NCBI GenBank assembly: GCA_964426135.1
Contig: CAYRPN010000040.1
Span: 1-43,704 of the forward strand
DNA: 43,704 bases
Direction of reading: 5' to 3'
Source of the DNA: CAYRPN01 sp964426135
GTDB lineage: Bacteria > Planctomycetota > Phycisphaerae > Phycisphaerales > Phycisphaeraceae
Position 1 is the first letter of the stretch; the number at the start of each line of letters is the position of its first letter. The position numbers and the translations under genes were made by a program. The notes under the pieces were generated by a model. It saw nothing but the letters and a program-made list of their open reading frames with translations. It was not told the DNA's origin and searched no databases. Of this stretch, positions 1-8,276 are shown piece by piece.

Positions 1-30
1 CCCTAACCCCTCCCTAGGAGGGAGGGGAAT
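1..30. repeat. C-rich CCCTCCC hairpin
   Basis: A short hairpin with CCCTCCCT facing AGGGAGGG, preceded by CCCTAACCC. The same words recur at about 16.69-16.87, 29.16 and 34.80-34.90 kb, so this is one copy of a dispersed family, cut by the window edge. The rest of 31-378 holds no gene I can support apart from the palindrome at 282-299. Confidence 0.6.
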
Positions 31-281
31 CGGAAACGGCCAAGTCGGGAAGTTACTTCGGTCACGATCCTTAACAGATGCGGACGGCACCTCGCTGCGG
101 TTGCGGGTGGACTGCCACAGGGCCTCTCCGTCCAAACAGCGCGGCCTCCGGAAATGTTGGCACACCAAAACTGCGGGAGCAGCGGAAGGCTCTGGTGTCA
201 GGCGCTCCTTATGTTTATTCTGGTCCACGCCGGCTAATGGCCGGCCACACCTTGGGCCGATTGCCGATTGAATCGAGAAGT

Positions 282-299
282 ATGGATTGTGCAATCCAT
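282..299. promoter_or_regulatory. Perfect 8+2+8 palindrome upstream of the aroE-like gene
   Basis: ATGGATTG and CAATCCAT flank a TG centre about 80 bp before the ATG at 379. A short perfect dyad in this position is a typical shape for a dimeric repressor operator. No -35/-10 pair beside it is convincing, and no regulator is encoded nearby. The operator role is inference. Confidence 0.3.
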
Positions 300-378
300 T
301 TTAAGAACTTCAGCTTTTCCGCCGCATCTTCCGGTTCGTACCCGCACTTGGGAACCAGAGCCTGCGCAAGAAGAATCC

Positions 379-1236
379 ATGAACAACCCACACGACTTTC
401 TGCCCGAACTCACCGGATCATTCGCTCGGCCCGCGGCGGAGAATCCCACCGTCGACATGATCGAGGCGGCCTACCGACACCATGGTCTGCACTTCCGCTA
501 CATCAACTGCGAAGTCGCTCCCGAAGCGCTGGCCGATGCGGTGCGGGGCGCCCGTGCCATGAACTGGGCCGGCTTCAACTGTTCGTTGCCTCACAAGGTT
601 GCGGTCATCGCGCTGCTCGATGGGCTGGGTGAGTCCGCTCGCATCATGCAGGCGGTCAACTGCGTCGTCCGTCGCGGCGGCAAGTACATCGGCGAGAACA
701 CCGACGGCAAGGGCTTCCTCGAATCCCTGCGCGAAAAGGTGGACCCCAAAGGCAAGAGGATCGTCATGTTCGGCGCAGGCGGCGCGGCGCGGGCGATCGG
801 CGTGGAGACGGCGATTGCCGGGGCCGCGGCGATCACCGTCGTCAACCGCGATCCGAAGCGCGGCGATGAACTGGTCAAACTGCTCAACGACAAGACGCCG
901 GTGAAGGCGACTTTCCTGCCTTGGAAGGGGGACCACGCCGTGCCAGCCGACACGGATGTCGTCGTCAACGCCACGTCGATCGGGCTTTTTCCCGACGTCG
1001 ATGCCCGCGTCGCGGTGAAGCTCGACACGCTCAAGCCCGGCATGGTGGTGGCGGATGTCATTCCCAATCCGCCGCGCACCCGCCTGATCCGCGAGGCCGC
1101 GGCGCGCGGATGCACGGTGCTCGACGGCATCGGCATGCTGGTGAACCAGGGCGTGGTCAGCGTCAAGTACTGGACAGGTCAGGACGTCGCTCCCGCGGTG
1201 ATGCGGGCGAAGCTGGAAGAAATATTCGGGTCCTGA
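379..1236 (+). CDS. Shikimate dehydrogenase-like oxidoreductase (AroE family, divergent)
   Basis: 285 aa, the usual AroE length. Family features seen: the lysine-containing substrate loop FNCSLPHK (K73, equivalent to the catalytic Lys), QAVN (N94), ENTDGKG (D109, the paired catalytic Asp), and a Rossmann glycine motif GAGGAARAI at about 132-140. AroE reduces 3-dehydroshikimate to shikimate with NADPH in the chorismate pathway. The N-terminal serine motif that normally grips shikimate (SxS in HSLSP) is replaced by a TGSFARPAAENPT stretch. This may therefore be an SDH-like or quinate-type paralogue rather than housekeeping AroE. ATG 379 was chosen because upstream in-frame residues look non-coding and an AAGAAG lies just before it. 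The DUF4432 gene follows after 24 bp, probably co-transcribed. Confidence 0.85.
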   Translation: MNNPHDFLPELTGSFARPAAENPTVDMIEAAYRHHGLHFRYINCEVAPEALADAVRGARAMNWAGFNCSLPHKVAVIALLDGLGESARIMQAVNCVVRRGGKYIGENTDGKGFLESLREKVDPKGKRIVMFGAGGAARAIGVETAIAGAAAITVVNRDPKRGDELVKLLNDKTPVKATFLPWKGDHAVPADTDVVVNATSIGLFPDVDARVAVKLDTLKPGMVVADVIPNPPRTRLIREAAARGCTVLDGIGMLVNQGVVSVKYWTGQDVAPAVMRAKLEEIFGS

Positions 1237-1260
1237 TGCCACTTTTCATAGGGAGTCCAC

Positions 1261-2511
1261 ATGCAACTCTGCGCCAGCCGCCTCGTTACGCTCGCAACAC
1301 TTGCCGCGCTCCTTACGGCTGTCCCCGGATGCAGTTCGACGAGCGGCAACGACGGAGTTTCAGCCGCCGACGCTTTCTTCCCGCCGCCGCAGGTTGCCAC
1401 GATCGCCAAGGGCGCGTCATGGCGCGTCGAACGGGTCGCTCTGCACGGCGGCAAGCAGGACGGCGTCGAACTCATCCGCATCAACAATGGCGCGCTGGTG
1501 ATCACCGTCATCCCCACGCGCGGCATGGGCATTCTCGATGTGCGCGATGCCAGGACAAATGAGCGACTGCTCGGCTGGGACTCGCCCGTGAAGGAAGTGG
1601 TGCACCCGAAGTATGTCGACCTTGAAAGCCGCGGCGGCCTGGGCTGGCTCGAAGGCTTCAACGAATGGATGGTGCGCTGCGGGCTGGCGAACGCCGGGCA
1701 TCCGGGCAAGGACGTCTTCACCAACAACACCGGCGACAAGGCCGAGATGGACCTGACGCTGCACGGCAAAGCCGGCAACATCCCCGCATCCGAGGTGCGT
1801 GTCATCATCGATCCCGCGCCGTCCAATCGGATTCGCGTGCAAGGCGTCGTGAACGAGCGGATGTTCTACGGACCCAAGCTCAAGCTCGTCGCGGAAGTCT
1901 CCACCGAGCCTGGCGCCGGCGCCTTGCGCATCAGCGACACGATCACCAACGAAGGTGCATTCGATGAGGAGTTCCAGATCATCTACCACGCCAACTTCGG
2001 CGTGCCGCTCCTGGAAAAGGGCGCGCAGGTGGTCGTCGCGGCCGAGCAGGTGACGCCGATGAACGCCAACGCCGCCAAAGCGGTGGAACAGTGGACGACG
2101 TACGCCGGCCCGACCAAGGGCTTCGTCGAGGAGGTGTACCTGATCAACCCGTACAGCGACAGCCAGGGACATACCGCCGCCGTGCTGCACAACGCCAAGG
2201 GCGACCGCGGGGTAAGCATGCGCTGGCCCACCGAGCAACTGCCTTACCTGACGATCTGGAAGAACACGTCGGCCCAGGCGGACGGCTACGTCACCGGCAT
2301 CGAGCCCGGCACGGGCTTCCCGTTCAATCGCCGCGTCGAACGGAAATTCGGCCGGGTGCCCAAGCTGGCGCCGCAGCAGACGCGCCGCTTCGACATCGAT
2401 GTGCAACTGCTCGCCGATCAGTCCGCGGTTGAGGCGGCGACGAAAGCAGTCCGCCAGATCAGCGGCGCCCGGGCCACGAGAACCAACACCGCTCCGCCCA
2501 GCACCGAGTGA
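1261..2511 (+). CDS. DUF4432 / aldose-1-epimerase-like lipoprotein
   Basis: 416 aa. The N-terminus has a hydrophobic stretch ending in LLTAVPGC, a lipobox that would place the lipidated Cys at residue 24. The body matches the DUF4432 galactose-mutarotase-like beta-sandwich: RGMGILDV near 80, a GGLGWLEGFNEWMVRCG block near 125, then a long beta-rich domain ending in an ETGTGFPFNRR-like motif (here EPGTGFPFNRR). Members are assumed to bind or epimerise a sugar, but the substrate is unknown. Export as a lipoprotein is notable because mutarotases are commonly cytoplasmic. It sits 24 bp after the shikimate-dehydrogenase-like gene in the same direction. Confidence 0.8.
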   Translation: MQLCASRLVTLATLAALLTAVPGCSSTSGNDGVSAADAFFPPPQVATIAKGASWRVERVALHGGKQDGVELIRINNGALVITVIPTRGMGILDVRDARTNERLLGWDSPVKEVVHPKYVDLESRGGLGWLEGFNEWMVRCGLANAGHPGKDVFTNNTGDKAEMDLTLHGKAGNIPASEVRVIIDPAPSNRIRVQGVVNERMFYGPKLKLVAEVSTEPGAGALRISDTITNEGAFDEEFQIIYHANFGVPLLEKGAQVVVAAEQVTPMNANAAKAVEQWTTYAGPTKGFVEEVYLINPYSDSQGHTAAVLHNAKGDRGVSMRWPTEQLPYLTIWKNTSAQADGYVTGIEPGTGFPFNRRVERKFGRVPKLAPQQTRRFDIDVQLLADQSAVEAATKAVRQISGARATRTNTAPPSTE

Positions 2512-2669
2512 TGATGCCGGCTTGCTGGTCGAAACTGGGTTCATCCAGCGATCGTGTCAGCGCTCCTGCGACTTCAATTCTCAGACACTTCACTGTCACC
2601 GGGGCGGTCCAGCCGGCAATAGTTGGCGATGGACCGTTGATGTGTATTTTCATTGGCAAAGGGTCATCG

Positions 2670-3271
2670 ATGCGTGTTTGCAGAAGGCAGTTTCTCCGAG
2701 CCAACGGCGCCGTCCTGGCGTTGCCGTTTCTGCCTTCAGTCGCTGGTGCGGGTGCGGCGGCCGCGGCCGCGGCGGCGCGACCTGAAAAGAAGCTGCTGAT
2801 GATGTATGTCCCCAACGGCCTGGTCCGCCGCTGCTTCTTTCCCGGCGAATCGAACGCTGAATTGCCCGGATTTGTCGGGGGGTTCGAGGCCGACAAAATC
2901 AAGGACAAGAAGCGCGTCAAGAACACGCCCGCATCGACCCGCTGGGGTTCGCCCTGGAGAACTTCGACATCACCGGCCGGTGGCGCGACAAGTATGAAAA
3001 CGGCCGCGACGTCGACGCCAGCGGCACCCTCATGAAGAAGCATGAGTTCGACGGCGTGGTCCGATTCAAGTCATCGCTCGTGCAGGAGAAGGAACGTTTT
3101 GCCAAGGCGTTCACGGAACACCTGCTCCGCTTCGCGCTGGCCCGGGAACTGGAACCGGCCGACACGCTGACCATCGATCAGATCGTCCGTGACACGAAGC
3201 AGGATGACTACCGGATCAGGTCCATTCTGCGCCAGGTCATTCTGAGTGATGCGTTCGTTCAGTTGAAGTGA
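2670..3271 (+). pseudogene. DUF1552 N-terminus joined to a DUF1592-family C-terminus (collapsed gene pair)
   Basis: The first part (2670 to about 2929) reads MRVCRRQFLR, a Tat signal, followed by KKLLMMYVPNGLVRR, as at the start of DUF1552 proteins. From 2930 the open frame shifts by one and reads RIDPLGFALENFD, GRWRDKYENG and HEFDGVVRFKSSL, ending at 3271: the characteristic C-terminal (DUF1588/DUF1585) end of DUF1592-family proteins. The first frame runs to a stop at 3035. The middle of both genes is missing. An intact pair of the same two families lies at 37340-41876, ordered DUF1592 then DUF1552. Here the order is reversed and the reading frame broken, as expected from a deletion between neighbouring gene copies. 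Almost certainly non-functional. Confidence 0.8.
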
Positions 3272-3305
3272 GCCCGCCGGTGACGTTTTCGATCTGGTGA
3301 TTGCC

Positions 3306-6300
3306 ATGCGCATGAGAATGACATCGCGAGCGCTGCTGCTGCTGACGGGGTTGGCGGGGACTTGCCATGTCGCCGCCGCCGAGCCGATCAGCTTCGAGCA
3401 TCAGGTCCGGCCGATTCTCAAGGCGTACTGCATCGACTGTCACGGTGGGGAGGCGGAGCACAAGGGCGATCTCGATCTGCGTTTGCGCCGCTTCATCGTC
3501 AAGGGCGGCGAGAGCGGCGCGGCGATCGTTCCCGGGCGCGCTGATCAGAGCCTGCTGCTAAAGAAGATGAAAGCCGGCAAGATGCCGCCGACGGAGAAGA
3601 AGGTTCCAGCTGAGCAGATCGCAGTGATTGAGAAGTGGATCGCTCAGGGCGCGGTGGCGCTGCGCGATGAGCCGGCGACGCTGCCGCCGGGCATCGACAT
3701 CACGCCGCAGGAGCGCGCGCACTGGGCGTTTCAACCCTTGCGCCGACCGGAACCCCCGGCGCTTCCACCGGCGGAGAAAGCAGCAACGCCGATCGATGCG
3801 TTTATCCTTGCGAAGCTGCGCGAGCGGGGACAGTTGCCGGCGCCGGAGGCGGACCGCCGGACGCTTCTGGTGCGGGCGAGCTTCGACTTGACCGGTCTGC
3901 CGCCGACGATGCAGGAGATCGAGCAGTTTCAGTCTGACAAAGCCGAGGGGGCATACGAGCGCATGCTCGATCGGCTGCTGGCGTCGCCGCACTATGGCGA
4001 ACGCTGGGCCCGGCACTGGCTCGATGTCGCCGGGTACGCGGACTCTGAAGGCAACGGCAACGACGACACGCTTCGGCCTCACGCCTACAAGTACCGCGAC
4101 TACGTCATCCGCAGCCTCAACGCCGACAAGCCGCTGAGCCAGTTCATCGTCGAGCAACTGGCGGGCGATGAACTGGTGCCGCAGCCGTGGACCAACCTGC
4201 CGCCGGAGCAACTGGACAAGCTCATCGCCACCGGCTTCCTGCGAAACGCGCCGGATCCCACGGCCAGCGGCGGCGGCGATGAGGCGATGCTCGCCAACCA
4301 GGTCGTCGCCGACACGATCAAGATCGTGGGCTCCTCGCTTTACGGCCTGACCATCGGCTGCGCCCAGTGCCACGATCATCGCTATGACCCGATTCCGCAG
4401 GCGGACTACTTCCGCCTTCGCGCGGTGTTCGAGCCGGCGCTCAACCCGGCCCAGTGGCGGCGGCCGGGACAGCGCATGGTGTCGCTCTTCACCGATGCCG
4501 ATCGCGCCAAGGTCGCCCAGGTCAACGCAGAAGCGCAGAAGCTGCGGGACGCCCGAGCAGTGAAAGAGCGCGGCTTCATCAACGAGGCGTTCGAAAAGAA
4601 TCTGGCGAAGTTCCCTGAGGCGATGCGGGCCCCGCTCCGCGAGGCCTTCTTCTCGCCGGCCGACAAGCGCACCGCCGAGCAGAAAAAGCTCCTCGCGGAC
4701 AATCCCAGCGCCAATATCACCAGCGGCGTGCTCTATCAATACGACCAGGCCAAGGCCGACGAATTGAAGAAGGACGGCGAGCGCATCGCCGCCAAGGAAG
4801 CCGAGCGGCCGGTCGAGGATTACGTGCGAATCCTCAGCGAAATCGCCGGGCAGATTCCCGCCACCAGGCTGCATCATCGCGGCGATCACCGACAACCGAA
4901 GGAAGAAGTGCACCCCGGCGATCTGACCATCGCCGCGCCGGATGGGTCGCGCTTCGAAATTGCCGCGAAGGATTCGAACCTCGCCGCCTCCAGCGGGCGC
5001 CGCCTCGCGCTGGCGCAGCACCTGACCAGCGGCAAGCAGCCGCTGCTGCCGCGCGTACTGGTCAACCGCATCTGGCTGCATCACTTCGGCCGAGGGCTGG
5101 TGGACACCCCCGGCGACTTCGGCGCCCTGGGCGCCAGGCCCACGCATCCGCAACTGCTCGACTGGCTTGCCGATGAACTCATTCGCCGAGGCTGGAGCCT
5201 CAAGCAGATGCACAAGCTCATCATGACCACGGCGGTCTATAAGCGAGCGTCGCGATTGCCCGCCGCCGGTTCGCCCAGCGACGACAGCCTGTACGGCTGG
5301 TTCCCCCTGCGCCGGCTCGACGCCGAACTCATCCGCGACCGCATGCTCGCGGTCAGCGGCGTGCTGGATCGCACCCAACTGGGGCCGGCGATCCCCATGG
5401 CGCTGGATTCCGTCGGGCAGGTGATCGCGCAGAACGATTCGCCGAGGCGCAGCATTTATCTGCAGGTCCAGCGAAGCAAACCCGAATCGTTTCTCGCGTC
5501 GTTCGACGCAGCGACGCCATCGCCCAACTGCGAGAAGCGTGTGGCAAGCACGACGGCGGCGCAGTCGCTGATGCTGATGAACAGTGATTTCGTGCTCAAG
5601 CGCGCCGGCGAATTAGCGGCGCGGGTGCGCAAGGAAACGCCGGCGGGCTTTGCGACGGAAATCACCAGGTCGCTGCCCGTCTCGCAGCGCCGCGTCGACG
5701 CCTGGAGCTTCGGCAGCGGCCGGTACGACGCCGCGTCGCAGCGTGTCGCCGAGTTCACACCGCTGCCGCATTTCACCGGCGGAGCCTGGCAGGGCGGAGC
5801 AGAGTTGCCGGATCCGCGCATCGGCTGGGTGCTTCTCAACACCGGCGGCGGTCACACGGGCGACAACCCGCGCTTCGCGGCCGTCCGCCGATGGACGGCT
5901 CCGCGCGCCGGCAGGCTCGCCATCACGGGGCAGTTGCATCATCCCTCGCCTCATGGTGACGGCGTGCGGGCACGCATCGTCTCCAGCCGCGCGGGGCTGG
6001 CGGGCACGTGGTCGGTGAAGACAAACGATGCGCAGACAAACGTTCCCGTCATCGAAGTGCAGACCGGCGACACCATCGACTTCATCGCCGACTGCAATGA
6101 GAACGTGAACTGCGACAGCTTCGGTTGGGGCGTGCGCTTGAGCCTCGCGTTCGCCGGCGCCGACGGCAAGGCATCGCCGAGCGCCGCCGCCATGACCTGG
6201 GATTCCGCCGCCGATTTTCACGGCCCGCTCACCACGCTTGCGCAGCAGATCGCCTACGCATGGCAACTCGCCTACCCGCGGCCGATCACGGCGGACGAAC

Positions 6301-6440
6301 TGTCCCACGCAAGCCGATTCGTCGCGCAGCAGATTGCGCACCTCGAATCGTCGAAAACGAAAGGCGATCACGAACTCATCGCGATGACCAACCTTTGCCA
6401 GCAGCTCTTAAGCTCGAACGAGTTTCTTTATGTCGATTGA
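3306..6440 (+). CDS. PSCyt1/DUF1549/DUF1553 (PSD1) cytochrome-like exported protein with inserted beta module
   Basis: About 1044 aa from ATG 3306 (GTG 3297 also possible). Signal peptide, then a PSCyt1 domain with a heme-type YCIDCH motif at about 41-46 and KMPP loop; DUF1549 at about 160-390, including a second CAQCH; DUF1553 from about 564 (PRVLVNRIWLHHFGRG). Between about 785 and 975 the family fold is interrupted by a beta-rich segment (SGRYD..., GWVLLNTGGGHTGDNPRFAAVRRW, TGDTIDFIADCNENVNCDSFGW) resembling a carbohydrate-binding sandwich, before the usual C-terminus (AYPRPITADEL) resumes. The biochemical role of the family is unproven. It travels with DUF1501 proteins, and here the last 11 bp overlap the DUF1501 start, indicating translational coupling. 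Confidence 0.9.
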   Translation: MRMRMTSRALLLLTGLAGTCHVAAAEPISFEHQVRPILKAYCIDCHGGEAEHKGDLDLRLRRFIVKGGESGAAIVPGRADQSLLLKKMKAGKMPPTEKKVPAEQIAVIEKWIAQGAVALRDEPATLPPGIDITPQERAHWAFQPLRRPEPPALPPAEKAATPIDAFILAKLRERGQLPAPEADRRTLLVRASFDLTGLPPTMQEIEQFQSDKAEGAYERMLDRLLASPHYGERWARHWLDVAGYADSEGNGNDDTLRPHAYKYRDYVIRSLNADKPLSQFIVEQLAGDELVPQPWTNLPPEQLDKLIATGFLRNAPDPTASGGGDEAMLANQVVADTIKIVGSSLYGLTIGCAQCHDHRYDPIPQADYFRLRAVFEPALNPAQWRRPGQRMVSLFTDADRAKVAQVNAEAQKLRDARAVKERGFINEAFEKNLAKFPEAMRAPLREAFFSPADKRTAEQKKLLADNPSANITSGVLYQYDQAKADELKKDGERIAAKEAERPVEDYVRILSEIAGQIPATRLHHRGDHRQPKEEVHPGDLTIAAPDGSRFEIAAKDSNLAASSGRRLALAQHLTSGKQPLLPRVLVNRIWLHHFGRGLVDTPGDFGALGARPTHPQLLDWLADELIRRGWSLKQMHKLIMTTAVYKRASRLPAAGSPSDDSLYGWFPLRRLDAELIRDRMLAVSGVLDRTQLGPAIPMALDSVGQVIAQNDSPRRSIYLQVQRSKPESFLASFDAATPSPNCEKRVASTTAAQSLMLMNSDFVLKRAGELAARVRKETPAGFATEITRSLPVSQRRVDAWSFGSGRYDAASQRVAEFTPLPHFTGGAWQGGAELPDPRIGWVLLNTGGGHTGDNPRFAAVRRWTAPRAGRLAITGQLHHPSPHGDGVRARIVSSRAGLAGTWSVKTNDAQTNVPVIEVQTGDTIDFIADCNENVNCDSFGWGVRLSLAFAGADGKASPSAAAMTWDSAADFHGPLTTLAQQIAYAWQLAYPRPITADELSHASRFVAQQIAHLESSKTKGDHELIAMTNLCQQLLSSNEFLYVD

Positions 6441-7884
6441 CCTGCGATTCACCAGCCGCCGACAATTGCTCGCCGCCTCCACGTGGGGCATGGGGACGAT
6501 TGCGCTGGCGCATCTGCTGGGGCGGGACCGCCTGCTGGCGGCGCCGGAAGCGCCGCCCAAGCCCGGCGAAAACCTGCCTTACGACCTGAAGCCGCGCGAG
6601 CCGCGGCGAGCCGCCCGCGCCAACGCGATGATCTCGCTCTTCATGCACGGTGGACCTTCGCATGTCGATCTCTTCGACCCCAAACCCGTGCTCAGCCAGC
6701 GCCATGGCACCGACTACGAAGGCGAGGTCGGCTTCAGCTTCGTCAACCGCGCCAGCAAGAAGCTGTTCGGCTCCCCCTGGAAGTTCCAGCAGCATGGGCA
6801 ATGCGGCACCCCGGTGTCGCAGCTTCTTCCGCACACCGCGAGCATCGTCGATGACATCTGCGTGATCCGCTCGATGCACACGGGGCACAACGGGCACGAG
6901 GTTTCAATTCGCTACTTTCACGGAGGCCGCGCGGCCCTATTGGGCAGGCCCACGCTGGGAAGCTGGATCGTCTACGGCCTGGGCAGCGTCGCACAGAATC
7001 TGCCCGCGTACATGGTGCTTTCCGATCCGGAAGGACACCCCGTCGATGGCACGCACAACTGGACCAGCGGCTACATGCCGCCGCTGTACCAGGGCACGGT
7101 GCTGCGTCCGCAGGAGCCGCGGATTCTGAACCTCGACGCGCCGGCGCATCTGCGTGGCACACTGCAGCAGCAGAATCTCGAACTATTGAAATGGCTCAAC
7201 GAGCGGCACTTGTCGCAGCGTCCCGGCGAAGCGGAACTGGACGCCCGCATTCAGAGTTACGAACTGGCCGCCCGGATGCAGACCGCCGCGAGCGAGGCGC
7301 TGGATATTTCCAAGGAGCCGCCGCACATCCGCACGCTCTATGGCCTGGATCAGGATCACACCCGCGAATACGGCACGCGCTGCCTCATCGCGCGAAGGCT
7401 CGTCGAACGAGGCGTGCGCTTCGTGCAGATATTCCTGGGCAATCAGCCCTGGGACACGCACACCAATATCCGCGAATCGCTCCCGGCGATCTGCCGCCGC
7501 ACCGATCAGCCGGCGGCGGCGCTGGTGAAGGATCTGAAGCAGCGCGGCCTGCTGGAAACCACGCTGGTCCACTGGGGCGGCGAGATCGGCAGGCTCCCCG
7601 TCAGCGAAGGCCCGCTGGATGACAAGGGCGGACGCGACCACAACGGCCAGGGCTTTTCGATCTGGATGGCCGGCGGCGGCATCAAAGGCGGCATGACGTA
7701 TGGCGAAACCGACGAAGTAGGCCATCGTGCCGTGACCAACGTCGTCACCCCCAACGATTTCCAGGCCACGGTTCTCAACCAACTGGGGCTCGACCACGCC
7801 AGCCTCGTTTATCGCACGAACGGCACCCAACAGCGGCTGATCGACGATCCCAAAGCGCGGGTCGTGCGCGATGTCTTGGCGTGA
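6430..7884 (+). CDS. DUF1501 family protein, Tat-exported
   Basis: 484 aa. The N-terminus carries a twin-arginine signal (TSRRQLLAAST, near residues 8-18). The body matches DUF1501, an alkaline-phosphatase/sulfatase-fold family: MISLFMHGGPSHVDLFDPKP, MHTGHNGHE, LVHWGGEIGRLPVSEG, GRDHNGQGFSIWMAGGGIKGG, and the terminal HA-YR-G pattern (DHASLVYRTNGTQQRLID). Hydrolytic function is presumed from fold only. The start overlaps the end of the PSD1 gene by 11 bp, the standard partner arrangement, so the two products probably act together outside the cytoplasmic membrane. Confidence 0.92.
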   Translation: MSIDLRFTSRRQLLAASTWGMGTIALAHLLGRDRLLAAPEAPPKPGENLPYDLKPREPRRAARANAMISLFMHGGPSHVDLFDPKPVLSQRHGTDYEGEVGFSFVNRASKKLFGSPWKFQQHGQCGTPVSQLLPHTASIVDDICVIRSMHTGHNGHEVSIRYFHGGRAALLGRPTLGSWIVYGLGSVAQNLPAYMVLSDPEGHPVDGTHNWTSGYMPPLYQGTVLRPQEPRILNLDAPAHLRGTLQQQNLELLKWLNERHLSQRPGEAELDARIQSYELAARMQTAASEALDISKEPPHIRTLYGLDQDHTREYGTRCLIARRLVERGVRFVQIFLGNQPWDTHTNIRESLPAICRRTDQPAAALVKDLKQRGLLETTLVHWGGEIGRLPVSEGPLDDKGGRDHNGQGFSIWMAGGGIKGGMTYGETDEVGHRAVTNVVTPNDFQATVLNQLGLDHASLVYRTNGTQQRLIDDPKARVVRDVLA

Positions 7885-8077
7885 AGGGGTGATGCCCCAT
7901 CCGAACCGTCACGCGCAGGAGGCATCGAGACCTCGGGGCGCACGTTCTTGATACCGCCGTCGTGCGAAAATCCGACCGGCCGTGAGTTGATAAGGGTGCT
8001 CGACTCGACACAGTCCCGAGCAGTGCGCCTTAGGCACTGCGCATCAATAAGTTGGACAGGTCAACTCGTAGGCTGAA

Positions 8078-8146
8078 TCTCGCGCAAAGGCGCAAAGCTC
8101 GTAAAGGCAGCGGATTTCTTCGCGAGCTTTGCGCCTTTGCGCGAGA
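8078..8146. repeat. Perfect 24-bp inverted repeat of GCGCAAAG words
   Basis: Arms 8078-8101 and 8123-8146 are exact reverse complements built from GCGCAAAGGCGCAAAG, with a 21-nt loop. It lies in the 392-bp gap between the convergent DUF1501 and sulfatase genes and could act as a two-way terminator, although no T-tract follows either arm. A second, smaller stem (GCAGTGC facing GCACTGC) lies just upstream, near 8020-8042. Otherwise nothing is seen in 7885-8276. Confidence 0.85.
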
Positions 8147-8276
8147 CTCAATCGTTCAGGTTATTCGTGCGCAGCCCCTTACTTTGAATGGCGATTCATC
8201 GGCCGCCCGAATCATTTCGCTATGGTGGAATCTTTCGCCAACGTGAAGGCCGCATCGCCCGGCCCTGCCGCATCCG

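Noticed and set aside
78..632. Plus-strand open frame overlapping the start of the aroE-like gene
   Set aside because: Arg/Ser-rich, no domain, overlaps a well-supported gene in another frame.
3558..5378. Open frame of 606 aa antisense to the PSD1 gene
   Set aside because: High-GC antisense frame, Arg/Ala/Gly-rich, no domain.
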